Positions 39,504-50,411 of a stretch of 64,000 nt of DNA are shown here, one piece after another. The stretch is from Companilactobacillus metriopterae (GTDB taxonomy: Bacteria; Bacillota; Bacilli; Lactobacillales; Lactobacillaceae): assembly GCF_004117915.1 (NCBI RefSeq), contig NZ_RSTD01000002.1:1-64000 (forward strand), written 5' to 3'. The notes under the pieces were generated by a model. The model saw only the letters and a list, made by a program, of their open reading frames with translations. It did not search any database and had not been told where the DNA came from. The first letter of the stretch is position 1. The number at the start of each line of letters is the position of its first letter. Position numbers and translations under genes: made by a program.

Positions 39504-40307
39504 CTAATTTAAGTATCTTTGATTATCTGGTGTTATGACATAATTTTGAATTGAAGTAGCAAAATTATTACTATCGTTAATATTAATTACACAAAAATTT
39601 ATCTGCATTCTACCGTCTTCGTCTACTAGAAATCTCTCAGGTCTTTGAGTCAAAAATCGATTGATAACTGGTTCTTTTTTAACTCCCAAAATTCCATCAT
39701 ATGAACCTGTCATCCCTACATCGGTAAGATATGCGGTAGTCTTGTTAATTAGTTGTGCATCATTTGTCTGTACATGAGTGTGCGTACCAACCACAGCAGA
39801 AACACGACCTTCTAAATAACGACCCATAGCAATCTTCTCACTAGTTGTCTCAGCGTGCATGTCTACAAATTTGATCGAATCATCATCCAAATTTTTTAGC
39901 AAATTATCTACTTCTAAAAAAGGGTTGTCCAATGGTTGCATCAAAGCAGTACCTTGTAAATCGATGACGTATACCTTTTTTTGATTAATATTTAAGCTTA
40001 AGTAGCCTTGGCCAGGAACATTGTCACCTGGAAAATTGTAAGGGCGGACCATATTTTTATCTTTGTTATTAATAAATTCTAGAACCTCACGACGATCCCA
40101 AACATGATTACCACCTGTAACAACATCAGCACCTGAATGCAAAATTTGTTGGAATGTATCTTCACTAATACCCTTACCATTCAAAGAATTCTCACCATTA
40201 ACGATAGTTAACTGTGGTTTTACTTTTCTTTTTATTTGAGGTAAATATTCGTCCAAAGATTTTAACCCGATATTACCTACTACGTCGCCAACAAATAGAA
40301 TTTTCAT
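39504..40307 (-). CDS. ymdB: TIGR00282 family metallophosphoesterase (YmdB-like)
   Basis: This 267-residue calcineurin-like enzyme starts KILFVGDVVGNIG, then NGENSLNGKG (about 41-50), TGGNHVWDRRE (about 66-76), VDMHAETTSEK (about 148-158) and VVGTHTHVQTND (about 172-183), which together bind two metals. YmdB hydrolyses 2',3'-cyclic nucleotides in vitro and influences RNA decay. The ATG at 40307 has GGAG upstream; a TTG five codons earlier is within that site. It may lead into mutS. Confidence 0.9.
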   Translation of the reverse strand: MKILFVGDVVGNIGLKSLDEYLPQIKRKVKPQLTIVNGENSLNGKGISEDTFQQILHSGADVVTGGNHVWDRREVLEFINNKDKNMVRPYNFPGDNVPGQGYLSLNINQKKVYVIDLQGTALMQPLDNPFLEVDNLLKNLDDDSIKFVDMHAETTSEKIAMGRYLEGRVSAVVGTHTHVQTNDAQLINKTTAYLTDVGMTGSYDGILGVKKEPVINRFLTQRPERFLVDEDGRMQINFCVININDSNNFATSIQNYVITPDNQRYLN

Positions 40308-40545
40308 TATGTACTTCTCCAATAAAGCTACTTATAGTATATACTTTATCTATTATATAAAATATTTTAGTCAAAAGGGTATTTTAGGAAAAATAAAAAT
40401 AGTACTTCTTACTTTATTTTTGATAATCTAAAAATCTTATTTGGAATGAAATAAGCTAAAATCAGTTCAAATAAAAAATATTTTGTATATTTATTTTAAT
40501 GTATAATGTAAATTATTATAATAATATTTCCTGGGGGGTTACATT

Positions 40546-40887
40546 ATGAAAAATAAAACCATTAGTTATTATATTTTACCAGTAGCATTAATTATTGTTT
40601 ATCTTACTTCCATGATCTACTTCAATCTATTTGATAACTTTAGTAACTGGACTATTATATATCCATCTGTCGTAATCCTTGAAGTCGCATTATTAATGCC
40701 TCTAATGAGAGTGACCGGTCAAAAGAACAGTATTATTAGAATACTAAACTTTACTGGAATTGTATTAGCTTTAGCTTTCCTAGTTGTCTTTCTTATAACA
40801 GGTACTAAGATTGCACTAGGTTTGGGATTACTATTTTCAACATTAATAATAATGGACAGTTTAATTATTTCGATTTTCAAAAAATAA
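40546..40887 (+). CDS. Small membrane protein of unknown function
   Basis: This 113-residue protein has four hydrophobic segments (about 8-27, 36-54, 67-86, 88-108), a K/N start and a FKK end. I do not recognise a family. A very G-rich ribosome site (CTGGGGGG) lies 8 bases upstream and TATAAT at 40502-40507 may be a -10 box. The 238 bp in front of it is AT-rich with nothing else seen. It is convergent with groEL, from which a hairpin separates it. Confidence 0.72.
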   Translation: MKNKTISYYILPVALIIVYLTSMIYFNLFDNFSNWTIIYPSVVILEVALLMPLMRVTGQKNSIIRILNFTGIVLALAFLVVFLITGTKIALGLGLLFSTLIIMDSLIISIFKK

Positions 40888-40922
40888 AAACACTTCAGAG
40901 TTTATTCTGAAGTGTTTTTTAT
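40886..40922. terminator. Bidirectional terminator between membrane gene and groEL
   Basis: The stem AAAAACACTTCAGA with its complement and a 6-base loop, with T-runs on both sides, is shared by two convergent genes. Confidence 0.85.
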
Positions 40923-40931
40923 TTTATTAAA

Positions 40932-42575
<1,644 letters not shown>

Positions 42576-42591
42576 TTAGTATTAGTATTTT

Positions 42592-42879
42592 TTATTTTTC
42601 AACGATTGCCATAATATCTTTTTCGTGAAGAATTAGGTATTTTTGATCATCAAATGTAACTTCTGATCCTGCATATTTATCGAATAAAACCTTATCTCCA
42701 TTTTTAACTGTTAAAGCAACTTTTGTTCCATTATCAGAAACTAGTCCTTCACCAACAGCAATAACTTCGGCAGTTTGAGGTTTTTCTTTTGCGTTATTAG
42801 CTAGAACAATACCTCCGACAGTCTTTTCTTCTTCTTGATCGACTGATACAATAACTCTATCTCCAAGTGGTTTTAACAA
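42592..42879 (-). CDS. groS: Co-chaperonin GroES
   Basis: This 95-residue lid protein contains [26 protein letters not shown], the mobile loop region, and [13 protein letters not shown]. It starts with TTG (42879) preceded by TGGAGG. It is the first gene of the groES-groEL operon. Confidence 0.96.
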   Translation of the reverse strand: MLKPLGDRVIVSVDQEEEKTVGGIVLANNAKEKPQTAEVIAVGEGLVSDNGTKVALTVKNGDKVLFDKYAGSEVTFDDQKYLILHEKDIMAIVEK

Positions 42880-42911
42880 TTTTAATACCTCCAGATTTTA
42901 TGATATCTTTT

Positions 42912-42938
42912 TTAGCACTCTCAAGTTCAATGTGCTAA
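42912..42938. promoter_or_regulatory. CIRCE operator (HrcA)
   Basis: TTAGCACTC, a 9-base spacer and ATGTGCTAA form an inverted repeat matching the CIRCE consensus TTAGCACTC-N9-GAGTGCTAA except for the first two bases of the right arm (AT for GA). It sits between the groES promoter and its start, so HrcA should block transcription when not under heat stress. Confidence 0.9.
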
Positions 42939-42949
42939 TCACAATTTTT

Positions 42950-42977
42950 ATGATATCATTTTACAGATAAGATTCAA
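42950..42977 (-). promoter_or_regulatory. groESL promoter
   Basis: TTGAAT (42972-42977) and TATCAT (42950-42955) are 16 bp apart on the minus strand, directly upstream of CIRCE. Transcription would start near the operator. Confidence 0.55.
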
Positions 42978-43006
42978 GTATAAACAAATAATTTTAGGAG
43001 TATTTC

Positions 43007-43624
43007 ATGGATAATTTTAGAAAACAGATACCTATTTTTCTTACATATTTGGGTATTAGCGTTATCGCAACTATATTACTCGGATTCAAAATAGTGGGAA
43101 CTCCTTACTTTATAACAATGACTGTCGTCACAATCATTGCAACTAGCTATATATTAGCCAAATCTAGAACTTTAGATATTACAGAAAGACGATTAAGTCC
43201 TACTAGATCTTTCCTTTGGATAATTGCTACTACTTTGGGAATTATAGTCATTCAACTTGTGATATCTGAGATACTAGTTCAATTCTTCAATGTTTCATTA
43301 TCAGCCAATACACAAGATCTTATAACATATATGAAATTTGCCCCATATTATGTCATATACCCCTTAGTATGTGCACCAATCATGGAAGAAATAATATTCA
43401 GAAAACTTATGTTTACTGATTTAAATCAATACATAGGCTTTGGGATGTCTGCAGCACTATCCAGCTTGTTATTTGCCTTTTTACATCAAGATAGTTTCTT
43501 CTTAGTATATTTCTTTATCGGACTGTTCTTATGCTTTATATACAGTAGAACTAAGAACATTTACATAAATATGATGGCACATATTTTAATGAACTTAATT
43601 GTTATATTGATTAATTTTGCATAA
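43007..43624 (+). CDS. CPBP family intramembrane metalloprotease
   Basis: This 205-residue polytopic protein has the Abi/CAAX-protease motifs: EEIIFRKLM (about 127-135; EExxxR), FAFLHQD (about 155-161) and HILMNLI (about 191-197). Membrane segments lie near 12-28, 30-50, 66-90, 110-125, 142-158, 163-180 and 188-204. In Lactobacillus such genes occur in bacteriocin immunity loci, but none is near here. AGGAG precedes the ATG. It is divergent from groESL. Confidence 0.87.
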   Translation: MDNFRKQIPIFLTYLGISVIATILLGFKIVGTPYFITMTVVTIIATSYILAKSRTLDITERRLSPTRSFLWIIATTLGIIVIQLVISEILVQFFNVSLSANTQDLITYMKFAPYYVIYPLVCAPIMEEIIFRKLMFTDLNQYIGFGMSAALSSLLFAFLHQDSFFLVYFFIGLFLCFIYSRTKNIYINMMAHILMNLIVILINFA

Positions 43625-43625
43625 T

Positions 43626-43668
43626 AAAAAAGCGTTGAAACTTTAAATGTTTCAACGCTTTTATTTTT
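43626..43668. terminator. Bidirectional terminator between CPBP gene and manA
   Basis: The stem AAAAGCGTTGAAAC and its complement have A- and T-runs on both sides. It serves the convergent CPBP and manA genes. Confidence 0.85.
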
Positions 43669-44629
43669 CCCCAGATTCTGAGGCAATGATGTTTAAATTT
43701 CCAGATAATTTCCAACTATTAACTGTTGCAGGAACAATTAAGTGTTGTCCCTTTGATAAAGAGTAATCTTTATTATCAATAGTAATTTGACCTTCACCAG
43801 ACAAAACAGAAATTAAAGTATAACTTCCAACTTCATGTTTAAAATCATCAGAATTATTTATTTCCCATTTGTATACTGCGAAGTAAGGAGACAATGGTGG
43901 CTGTACAAATGTTGTATATTTATTGCCATTTTTTTCAACAGTCTCTATATTCAACTGTGGTCTCTTGTAAGGAACAGTGATTGTATCTTTGGACTGTTCT
44001 AAGTGTAGTTCACGCATCTTACCAGTAGTTTTGTCTACTCGGTCATAGTCATAAAGACGATATGTAGTATCACTACTCTGCTGTGTTTCTAAGACTAATA
44101 TTCCCTTATTTAAGGCATGAACTGTACCACTAGGAACATAGAAGAAATCACCAGATTTAACAGGTACTTTGGTTAACAAGTGATCCCAGTCACCCGAATC
44201 AATCATTTGATCAAGCTCTTCTTTAGTTTTGGCATTATGTCCATAAATTAAATATGAATCAGGTTCGGCATCGATTACATACCAACATTCTGTCTTGCCA
44301 AGTTCTCCTTCATGCTTCATAGCATAATCATTATCAGGATGAACTTGTACAGAAAGGCTATCTTCAGCATCTAAAATCTTCGTCAGTAGTGGGAATACAC
44401 TACCTTTAGGATTTCCAAATAATTCAGGATGGTTAGTCCACAATTGATCTAATTTTTGCCCAGAAAAAGTTCCGTTTTCTACGATAGAAGTTCCATTCTT
44501 GTGCCCTGATATTGCCCAGCACTCACCAATATCTCCATCAGGCAAATCATACCCAAAAGATTCAGATAGTTTACGACCACCCCATATTTTTTCATGGAAA
44601 ACTGGTTTTAAAAATAGTGGCTCTGCCAT
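43661..44629 (-). CDS. manA: Mannose-6-phosphate isomerase, class I
   Basis: This 322-residue zinc enzyme interconverts mannose-6-P and fructose-6-P. It has PVFHEKIWGGRKL (8-20), DSLSVQVHPDND (about 90-101, zinc His), KTECWYV (about 111-117, zinc Glu) and SGTVHALNKG (about 166-175, zinc His), then a beta-barrel C-terminus. It follows rex by 17 bases and is probably co-transcribed. Confidence 0.94.
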   Translation of the reverse strand: MAEPLFLKPVFHEKIWGGRKLSESFGYDLPDGDIGECWAISGHKNGTSIVENGTFSGQKLDQLWTNHPELFGNPKGSVFPLLTKILDAEDSLSVQVHPDNDYAMKHEGELGKTECWYVIDAEPDSYLIYGHNAKTKEELDQMIDSGDWDHLLTKVPVKSGDFFYVPSGTVHALNKGILVLETQQSSDTTYRLYDYDRVDKTTGKMRELHLEQSKDTITVPYKRPQLNIETVEKNGNKYTTFVQPPLSPYFAVYKWEINNSDDFKHEVGSYTLISVLSGEGQITIDNKDYSLSKGQHLIVPATVNSWKLSGNLNIIASESGEK

Positions 44630-44646
44630 AGTAACTTCCCCTCCTA

Positions 44647-45291
44647 TTATTCGTGGTCTAATGAGCTGTCATGATCTAAGAAATAAATCAATGTTTGTAA
44701 CTCATTGGCAAGATCCACATAGTGAACTCTTACGTTATTTGGAACATTAACGATAATTGGTGTGAAGTTAAGAATTCCCTTAACACCTGCATCAACTAGC
44801 ATATTGGCTGTTTTTTGAGCAGCATTTGAAGATACAGTTAGAATACATACATCAATCTGTTGTAATTCCAATTGCTCTTTAATTTCATTCATATCATAAA
44901 CAGGAACACCACTTTTGACTGTTCCTACAATCTCAGGATCGATATCAAACGCTGCAGCAATTCGAACGTTGCTTGTTCTTGAGAAGTTATAATTCAAAAG
45001 AGCGTTACCCAAATTACCAACACCAACAAGTGCAACATTAGTTCTGCGATCTTGATTTAGTAATTTTTTGAAGAAATCAACTAGTTCATTGACGTCATAT
45101 CCATATCCTCTTTTTCCAAGAGCCCCTAGATAAGAAAAGTCACGACGAATTGTCGCACTGTCAATTTTGATACCTTCGGCTAATTCACCAGATGATATCT
45201 TCTTAGTTCCTTCATCCTTTAAAAATTGAAAGTATCTATAGTAAATTGGTAATCTTTTTATTGTTGCATTTGGTACAATATTTTCTGTCAT
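44647..45291 (-). CDS. rex: Redox-sensing transcriptional repressor Rex
   Basis: This 214-residue repressor senses the NADH/NAD+ ratio. The N-terminal winged helix (about 10-75: [47 protein letters not shown]) binds DNA; the Rossmann domain has [12 protein letters not shown] (about 90-101) and AAFDIDPE. It should control fermentation and NADH-linked genes. GGTGGG precedes the ATG. A Rex-like operator lies in its own promoter. Confidence 0.94.
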   Translation of the reverse strand: MTENIVPNATIKRLPIYYRYFQFLKDEGTKKISSGELAEGIKIDSATIRRDFSYLGALGKRGYGYDVNELVDFFKKLLNQDRRTNVALVGVGNLGNALLNYNFSRTSNVRIAAAFDIDPEIVGTVKSGVPVYDMNEIKEQLELQQIDVCILTVSSNAAQKTANMLVDAGVKGILNFTPIIVNVPNNVRVHYVDLANELQTLIYFLDHDSSLDHE

Positions 45292-45303
45292 TTTATTCCC
45301 ACC

Positions 45304-45351
45304 ATGTGCGTATTTTCACTATATTATATACTAATGAATATCGAAGTAAAA
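45304..45351 (-). promoter_or_regulatory. rex promoter with candidate Rex operator
   Basis: TTTTAC (45346-45351) and TATAAT (45323-45328) are 17 bp apart on the minus strand. Just downstream, 45304-45321 (ATGTGCGTATTTTCACTA) matches the Rex consensus TTGTGAA-N4-TTCACAA at 10 of 14 fixed positions. The promoter call is fair; the operator is inference. Confidence 0.45.
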
Positions 45352-45427
45352 CGCAATATTAATAAGTAATTTAAAAGATTAATTTTATAAAAAATGTTAA
45401 AATTGTGAATAAATAAAGGAGATAATT

Positions 45428-47338
45428 TTGATACTACTACAAGCAAACAATATAACTAAAAACTTTGGTACTGAAAATTTATTCTCAAATGTTAACTTAG
45501 AAGTTCAAGATCATTCTAGAATTGGATTAGTTGGTAGAAATGGTGTTGGTAAATCTACCCTTCTAAAAATAATTTCTCAGGAAGAACCATATACTGATGG
45601 AACTATCTCCATAAAAAAGGATACTTCAATTGGCTATTTAGCTCAAGATAGTGGATTAAATTTGGATAATCTAGTATTCGATGAAATGGAACACGTTTTT
45701 GATGATTTGAAAATTATGGAGAAAAAGCTTCATGAGGTTGAGGCAAAACTCGGAGATACTGATGCTGAAAACTATCAAGATATTTTAAATCAATATGACC
45801 AAATTCAAAATGATTTCAAAGAAAATAATGGATATGGGTATCCATCTGAAATTCGCAGTGTTCTTAAAGGATTCGGATTTGACGAAGAATACTGGAATGT
45901 CAAAATAAGCACTTTGTCTGGTGGAGAAAAGTCACGTCTTGCCATGGTCAAACTATTGCTTGAAAATAACGATATTTTGCTGTTAGATGAGCCTACCAAT
46001 CATTTGGATATAGATACAGTCGAATGGCTAGAAAACTATCTACGCGGATATAAGGGTGCTCTAGTAATTGTTTCCCACGACCAATATTTCTTAGACAAAG
46101 TTACTAATGAAATAGTTGAAATAAATCAACATTCTTCAAACCATTACTCAGGAAATTATTCTTTTTATCTTCAAGAAAAGAAAAAGAATCAAGACGTTGC
46201 TCTTAAGCACTACGAAGAACAACAAGCTGAAATCAAAAAAGAAGAAGAATATATTCAAAAAAATATTGTTCGTGCTTCGACTACAAAAATGGCACAAAGT
46301 CGCCGCAAGAAACTAGAAAAAATGGACAGATTGGAAAAGCCTCAGTCTGATCAAGGATCAGCTCACTTCTCTTTTAATATTGATAGAGAGAGCGGTAATG
46401 ATGTCTTACTTGTTCAAAATGCAGCAATTGGATATGAAGACGATGAAATAATGTCTTATCCTGTAAACATGGATATAAAGCGTGGTGACCGAATTGGTAT
46501 TATCGGACCAAACGGAGTTGGTAAATCTACCTTCCTAAAATCGATTCTCGGCGAAATCAAATTGCTAGATGGTACATATAAATTTGGTGCTAATACTCAG
46601 ATAGGTTACTATGACCAAAACCTTACCAACTTAGATCCTAAAAAAGATGTATTACACGAAATTTGGGACTTACATCCGTTGTTAGATGAACAGGTTATTA
46701 GAAATACCTTGGGAGCATTTTTATTCAGTGGTGATGATGTTAATAAACCCGTTAGTGGGTTATCTGGTGGAGAAAAAGCTCGTTTGACACTCACTAAATT
46801 ATCAATGGAAAACAATAATTTATTGATCATGGATGAGCCCACTAACCATTTGGACATCGATAGTAAGGAAGTTCTTGAAGAAGCACTGAATAATTTTGCC
46901 GGAACTATTATTTTCGTATCCCATGATAGATACTTACTTAATACACTTGCAGATAAAATAATTGAAATCTCAAAATCCGGAAGCACTCTGTATCTTGGAA
47001 ACTATGACTATTATTTGGAAAAAATTAATAGTGATAAAGAAACTAACGAAGAAGAAAGTGCTCCAAAAGTTAGTATCAAAAAAGAAGAATATCAAAAGTC
47101 AAAAGAAGATCAGAAATATATTCGTAAAATAACACGTGAAATTCAAAGTTTAGAAGAGCAGATTGAAAAAATTGAAATAAAAAATTCTGAACTTCAGCAA
47201 AAAATGACTGAAGATGAAATTGTCAGCTCGTATACAAAACTTGGTGAAATTCAAAAAGAAATTGATGAAAATAATCTCGAAAAAGATTCACTTGAAGAAG
47301 AGTGGACCGAAAAATCAATGGAATTAGAAAGCATTTAA
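45428..47338 (+). CDS. ABC-F family ATP-binding protein (YdiF-like)
   Basis: This 636-residue protein has two ATP-binding cassettes and no membrane segment. Cassette 1 has GRNGVGKST (about 36-44), LSGGEKSRLAM (about 161-171) and LLLDEPTNHLD (about 181-191); cassette 2 has GPNGVGKST (about 359-367), LSGGEKARLTL (about 443-453) and IMDEPTNHLD. A long coiled-coil tail follows (about 545-636). ABC-F proteins act on ribosomes. TTG start at 45428 has AAAGGAG. It is divergent from rex; ydiF beside rex is also the Bacillus order. Confidence 0.9.
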   Translation: MILLQANNITKNFGTENLFSNVNLEVQDHSRIGLVGRNGVGKSTLLKIISQEEPYTDGTISIKKDTSIGYLAQDSGLNLDNLVFDEMEHVFDDLKIMEKKLHEVEAKLGDTDAENYQDILNQYDQIQNDFKENNGYGYPSEIRSVLKGFGFDEEYWNVKISTLSGGEKSRLAMVKLLLENNDILLLDEPTNHLDIDTVEWLENYLRGYKGALVIVSHDQYFLDKVTNEIVEINQHSSNHYSGNYSFYLQEKKKNQDVALKHYEEQQAEIKKEEEYIQKNIVRASTTKMAQSRRKKLEKMDRLEKPQSDQGSAHFSFNIDRESGNDVLLVQNAAIGYEDDEIMSYPVNMDIKRGDRIGIIGPNGVGKSTFLKSILGEIKLLDGTYKFGANTQIGYYDQNLTNLDPKKDVLHEIWDLHPLLDEQVIRNTLGAFLFSGDDVNKPVSGLSGGEKARLTLTKLSMENNNLLIMDEPTNHLDIDSKEVLEEALNNFAGTIIFVSHDRYLLNTLADKIIEISKSGSTLYLGNYDYYLEKINSDKETNEEESAPKVSIKKEEYQKSKEDQKYIRKITREIQSLEEQIEKIEIKNSELQQKMTEDEIVSSYTKLGEIQKEIDENNLEKDSLEEEWTEKSMELESI

Positions 47339-47376
47339 AAAAAGACAGTGCACATATTGTGTACTGTCTTTTTTAG
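47339..47376. terminator. Bidirectional terminator between ABC-F gene and tsaD
   Basis: A 12-bp stem (AGACAGTGCACA region, one G-U pair) with a 3-base loop and T-runs on both sides lies between the stop codons of two convergent genes. Confidence 0.85.
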
Positions 47377-48386
47377 AAGTCTAAGCTTGGATCAGAATTC
47401 AAATCTAATCCAGAAAAGTCACCTTTTTCGTATTGTATTTGTGCAATAGCACCAATCATAGCAGCGTTATCTCCACACAATCTCAATGGAGGAAATACTA
47501 ATTCTATATCAAGATTTTTATCTTTGATATCTTTTGCCAATCGATTCCTAAGTCCTTGATTAGCTGCAACTCCACCAGCCACAACTATTTGTTTGACTGG
47601 ATTTTTTTCAACAGCTCTAAATAATTTATTTGATAAAATATCCAAAACCGCAGCTTGAAAACTGGCTGCTAGATCATTTTGATTTAACTCTTCATTTTTC
47701 TGTTCAGCATTGTGCACCTTATTTATAAAAGCACTCTTGATGCCACTAAAACTAAAGTCTAAATTATCTTCTTTAACCATTGCTCTGGGGAAATCATAGA
47801 CGTCATTTCCCTTAGCAGACATTTGATCAACAGTTTTACCTGCTGGGTACTGCAAGCCTAGGACACGACCTATTTTATCGTATGCCTCACCTACTGCGTC
47901 ATCCCTAGTATCTCCTAGCGTTTCAAACTCACCTGGTGCTTTCACCAAAACAATCTCTGTATGTCCACCAGATACTAATAATGACATAAATGGGTATTGT
48001 AAATCAGTCACAAATTGTGCCGAATAAATATGTCCTGCCAGATGATTAACAGGTATTAGAGGTAGATTGTGTGCAAACGCAATAGTTTTGGCTGCCATAA
48101 TTCCAATGAGCAACGATCCAACCAATCCTGGCCCATACGTAACTGCCACAGCATCTAAATCGTCATAGGTTACATTTGCTTCCTCCATTGCCAAATCAAT
48201 ACAATAAGTTATTTGCTCAACATGATGTCTACTTGCAACTTCAGGAACAACTCCACCAAATCTTTGATGACTCTTGATTTGTGTAGCAATTATATTTGAC
48301 ATTATTTCTTTTCCATTTTTAATAACTGCAACACTTGTTTCATCACAGCTACTTTCAAACGCCATAATTATTGTATCTTTTTGCAC
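47373..48386 (-). CDS. tsaD: tRNA N6-threonylcarbamoyladenosine transferase TsaD
   Basis: This 337-residue catalytic subunit makes t6A37 in ANN-decoding tRNAs. [11 protein letters not shown] (about 10-20) is the ATP motif; metal ligands are in RHHVEQ (about 53-58) and HLAGHIYSA (about 109-117); [10 protein letters not shown] (about 131-140) and VAGGVAANQ (about 268-276) complete the fold. Translation begins at GTG (48386) after GGAG. It follows rimI and tsaB leftward. Confidence 0.96.
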   Translation of the reverse strand: MQKDTIIMAFESSCDETSVAVIKNGKEIMSNIIATQIKSHQRFGGVVPEVASRHHVEQITYCIDLAMEEANVTYDDLDAVAVTYGPGLVGSLLIGIMAAKTIAFAHNLPLIPVNHLAGHIYSAQFVTDLQYPFMSLLVSGGHTEIVLVKAPGEFETLGDTRDDAVGEAYDKIGRVLGLQYPAGKTVDQMSAKGNDVYDFPRAMVKEDNLDFSFSGIKSAFINKVHNAEQKNEELNQNDLAASFQAAVLDILSNKLFRAVEKNPVKQIVVAGGVAANQGLRNRLAKDIKDKNLDIELVFPPLRLCGDNAAMIGAIAQIQYEKGDFSGLDLNSDPSLDF

Positions 48387-48396
48387 TTTTTACTCC

Positions 48397-48927
48397 TTAC
48401 AAATCTGTAATCATTTCATAAGCATCATGGTTATTTTTTACATAGTATTTCTCTTGTAATTTACGCACATTAAAAGAGAATGCTTCATATAGTCGAATAG
48501 CATCTGTATTTGTTGTATCGACTTCAAGAGACATTTGTTTGTAGCCAAGGTTTCTAAAATAATCCATAACCTGGTTGATTAATAGATGCCCTATTCCTTG
48601 TCTTTGGAAGTCTGGAGAAACAGCTATATTAGTAATGTGAACTTCTGCATCATTAACTATCGAAACACCAATAAAACCCACTAATTTCTTACTATGTTCT
48701 AATGAAAGGTATAGTGCTTTTTTATTTCTTAATTCCATTTGCACTATTTGAGCAGGCCAAGGTTGATAGTAATAAACTTCTTTTTGTAAGTTCATATAAT
48801 CAAGTGTATCGGTTACACGAGATTTACGTAATATCAGTTCATTTTGCTTAACTGTTACCGTTTTTTCAGTAAAATCTAAATTTTTATTATTAGTGGGTAC
48901 TAATAATTCTCTAAATTTCTTCAACAT
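48397..48927 (-). CDS. rimI: Ribosomal-protein-alanine N-acetyltransferase (RimI-like)
   Basis: This 176-residue GNAT enzyme is placed between tsaB and tsaD, the usual location of rimI. The acetyl-CoA motif is VSPDFQRQGIGHLLINQVMDY (about 102-121 region), then SLEVDTTNTDAIRLYEAFSF. It has an N-terminal extension (about 1-33) beyond E. coli RimI. The ATG at 48927, inside the end of tsaB, has GGAAA upstream; longer starts lack a site. Its substrate could be S18 or another protein; not provable here. Confidence 0.88.
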   Translation of the reverse strand: MLKKFRELLVPTNNKNLDFTEKTVTVKQNELILRKSRVTDTLDYMNLQKEVYYYQPWPAQIVQMELRNKKALYLSLEHSKKLVGFIGVSIVNDAEVHITNIAVSPDFQRQGIGHLLINQVMDYFRNLGYKQMSLEVDTTNTDAIRLYEAFSFNVRKLQEKYYVKNNHDAYEMITDL

Positions 48928-49636
48928 AAGAAATATTTCCATTTTCTGTATGATTGTCTTTTTGTAACCAATCATATTCGGCTTGTGTAACTCTAAGGTA
49001 TGTCGGTACGAAAGTATTTACATCAGCAACTGGAGGCTCAATCTCTCCTAGTTTGGCTAGTTTCACAGCATCTGGCTTTGAATTGGCATAATCGAGGATA
49101 TTCGCTTTAGGCATTGCTTCTTTTATAATTTCTAGCAAATTATCACTAACATTGACGAAATCAATTTCTTCTTCACGATATGACTTTAATTTGTCTAATA
49201 GATCATATATAGAAACATGTTGGTCTTCAATTAAATTATCCAAACTACCATCTTTTGACTGATATACTCCTGCAAAAACATTATCATTTCTTGCATCCAT
49301 AAGTGCCACTGAAATATGACCTTCTTTGGCATTTGCAGCCAATAACTTCAGACTAGATATTCCTACCAGTTCTTTTTCAAGTGTATAAGCCAATGTTTTA
49401 GCCACTGTAACTGCTATTCTAAGCCCAGTATACGAACCCGGGCCTTGCGCCACAACAACTCGATCAATATCAGACAAATCTAAATCTGTATCATCCAACA
49501 ATTTTTGTATATTGGGTAATAAATTAATACTGTGCGTCAACTTATCGTCAGTATTAATTTCAGCTAAAGACAGCTGATTTTCTACAATTGCGATTGACGA
49601 TAATTTATTAGATGTATCAAATGCCAATACTTTCAT
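48911..49636 (-). CDS. tsaB: TsaB, t6A biosynthesis dimer partner of TsaD
   Basis: This 241-residue ASKHA protein begins KVLAFDTSNKLSSIAIVEN and has VVAQGPGSYTGLRIAV (about 66-81). It is inactive alone and scaffolds TsaD. It overlaps the rimI start by 17 bases. ATG at 49636 has GAGGG upstream; an ATG two codons earlier is too close to it. Confidence 0.93.
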   Translation of the reverse strand: MKVLAFDTSNKLSSIAIVENQLSLAEINTDDKLTHSINLLPNIQKLLDDTDLDLSDIDRVVVAQGPGSYTGLRIAVTVAKTLAYTLEKELVGISSLKLLAANAKEGHISVALMDARNDNVFAGVYQSKDGSLDNLIEDQHVSIYDLLDKLKSYREEEIDFVNVSDNLLEIIKEAMPKANILDYANSKPDAVKLAKLGEIEPPVADVNTFVPTYLRVTQAEYDWLQKDNHTENGNISYVEEI

Positions 49637-49697
49637 ATGCATCCCTCACATTTCCTAAAAAACATTCTACCACATTATCATGAAACAAAAAAAAGGC

Positions 49698-50216
49698 CTA
49701 ACGGCCTATCTTGTTAAATCTTGAATTCTGTACCCAACGCAAAATTATGTATATAAATGCAGTTTGGTAAATCAAACTTAGTGCTTCCTTAGGAAGTCTT
49801 GATGCTAATAAAGCTGTAACAGGTGTCTGATACATCATATGAATCCATAACGTATTCATACCCAAATTGATAATTACTACTACCAATAGAGTGGTTAAAA
49901 ATGAATTCAACAATGTTACTTTTCTATTGTGCAACATCAATCCATAAATAACTCCAGCTACTAACGCTGAAAGTGTGAACCCCCAAAAGAATCCTCCCAC
50001 AGATGGAAACACTGTGTTAGCAATAATGTCTGCTAATACATTGGCAATTGCTGCTTTGAAGGGTCCAAAATAGTAACCTATCAATGCTAAGGCAACAAAT
50101 CCAAAACCGATTTGCATAATGTTGCTAACCCCAATAACCAACTTGCTTAATACCACGTTCATGGCAATTAATACAGCCATCCATGTTAACTCTTGTATCT
50201 TTAATCCCTTTGACAT
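49698..50216 (-). CDS. folT: Folate-specific ECF transporter S component FolT
   Basis: This 172-residue membrane protein has about six hydrophobic segments and the family signature ALIGYYFGPFKAAIANVLADIIANTVF (about 39-66 region), with PSVGGFFWGFTLSALVAGVIYG. It captures folates for an energy-coupling module (EcfAA'T) encoded elsewhere. GGAG precedes the ATG. A THF riboswitch directly upstream supports the substrate. Confidence 0.9.
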   Translation of the reverse strand: MSKGLKIQELTWMAVLIAMNVVLSKLVIGVSNIMQIGFGFVALALIGYYFGPFKAAIANVLADIIANTVFPSVGGFFWGFTLSALVAGVIYGLMLHNRKVTLLNSFLTTLLVVVIINLGMNTLWIHMMYQTPVTALLASRLPKEALSLIYQTAFIYIILRWVQNSRFNKIGR

Positions 50217-50235
50217 ATTTAATCATCTCCAAATA

Positions 50236-50359
50236 GGAGCCCGCACAAATAATATTATTATATATACATTGGCGAATGCGGAAACTAAGTCGCGACTAGT
50301 GTCTTTGTCCAATGTTCACATTCCGTTCCATCGGCACTTAACGCTTAGAATCCTACTCC
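50236..50359 (-). promoter_or_regulatory. THF (tetrahydrofolate) riboswitch upstream of folT
   Basis: The minus strand starts GGAGTAG, then AAGCGTTAAGTGCCGATGG, and ends GCGGGCTCC, the hallmarks of THF class I: terminal P1 GGAG/CTCC pairing, the GCGUUAAGUG core and a CCGCAUUCGCC-type 3' region. It sits 20 bases from the folT start. The RBS GGAG (50227-50230) could pair with the CTCC (50236-50239). Class and gene agree. Confidence 0.85.
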
Positions 50360-50411
50360 AAATATTTTTTACTTAGCAAGAGTAACACATAAGATACTCT
50401 TTACATAGAAA

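Noticed and set aside
43007-43624. CPBP protease as bacteriocin immunity
   Set aside because: No bacteriocin-like gene, double-glycine leader or ABC exporter lies nearby.
45403-45414. TTGTGAATAAAT as a second Rex site
   Set aside because: Only one half of the palindrome is present.
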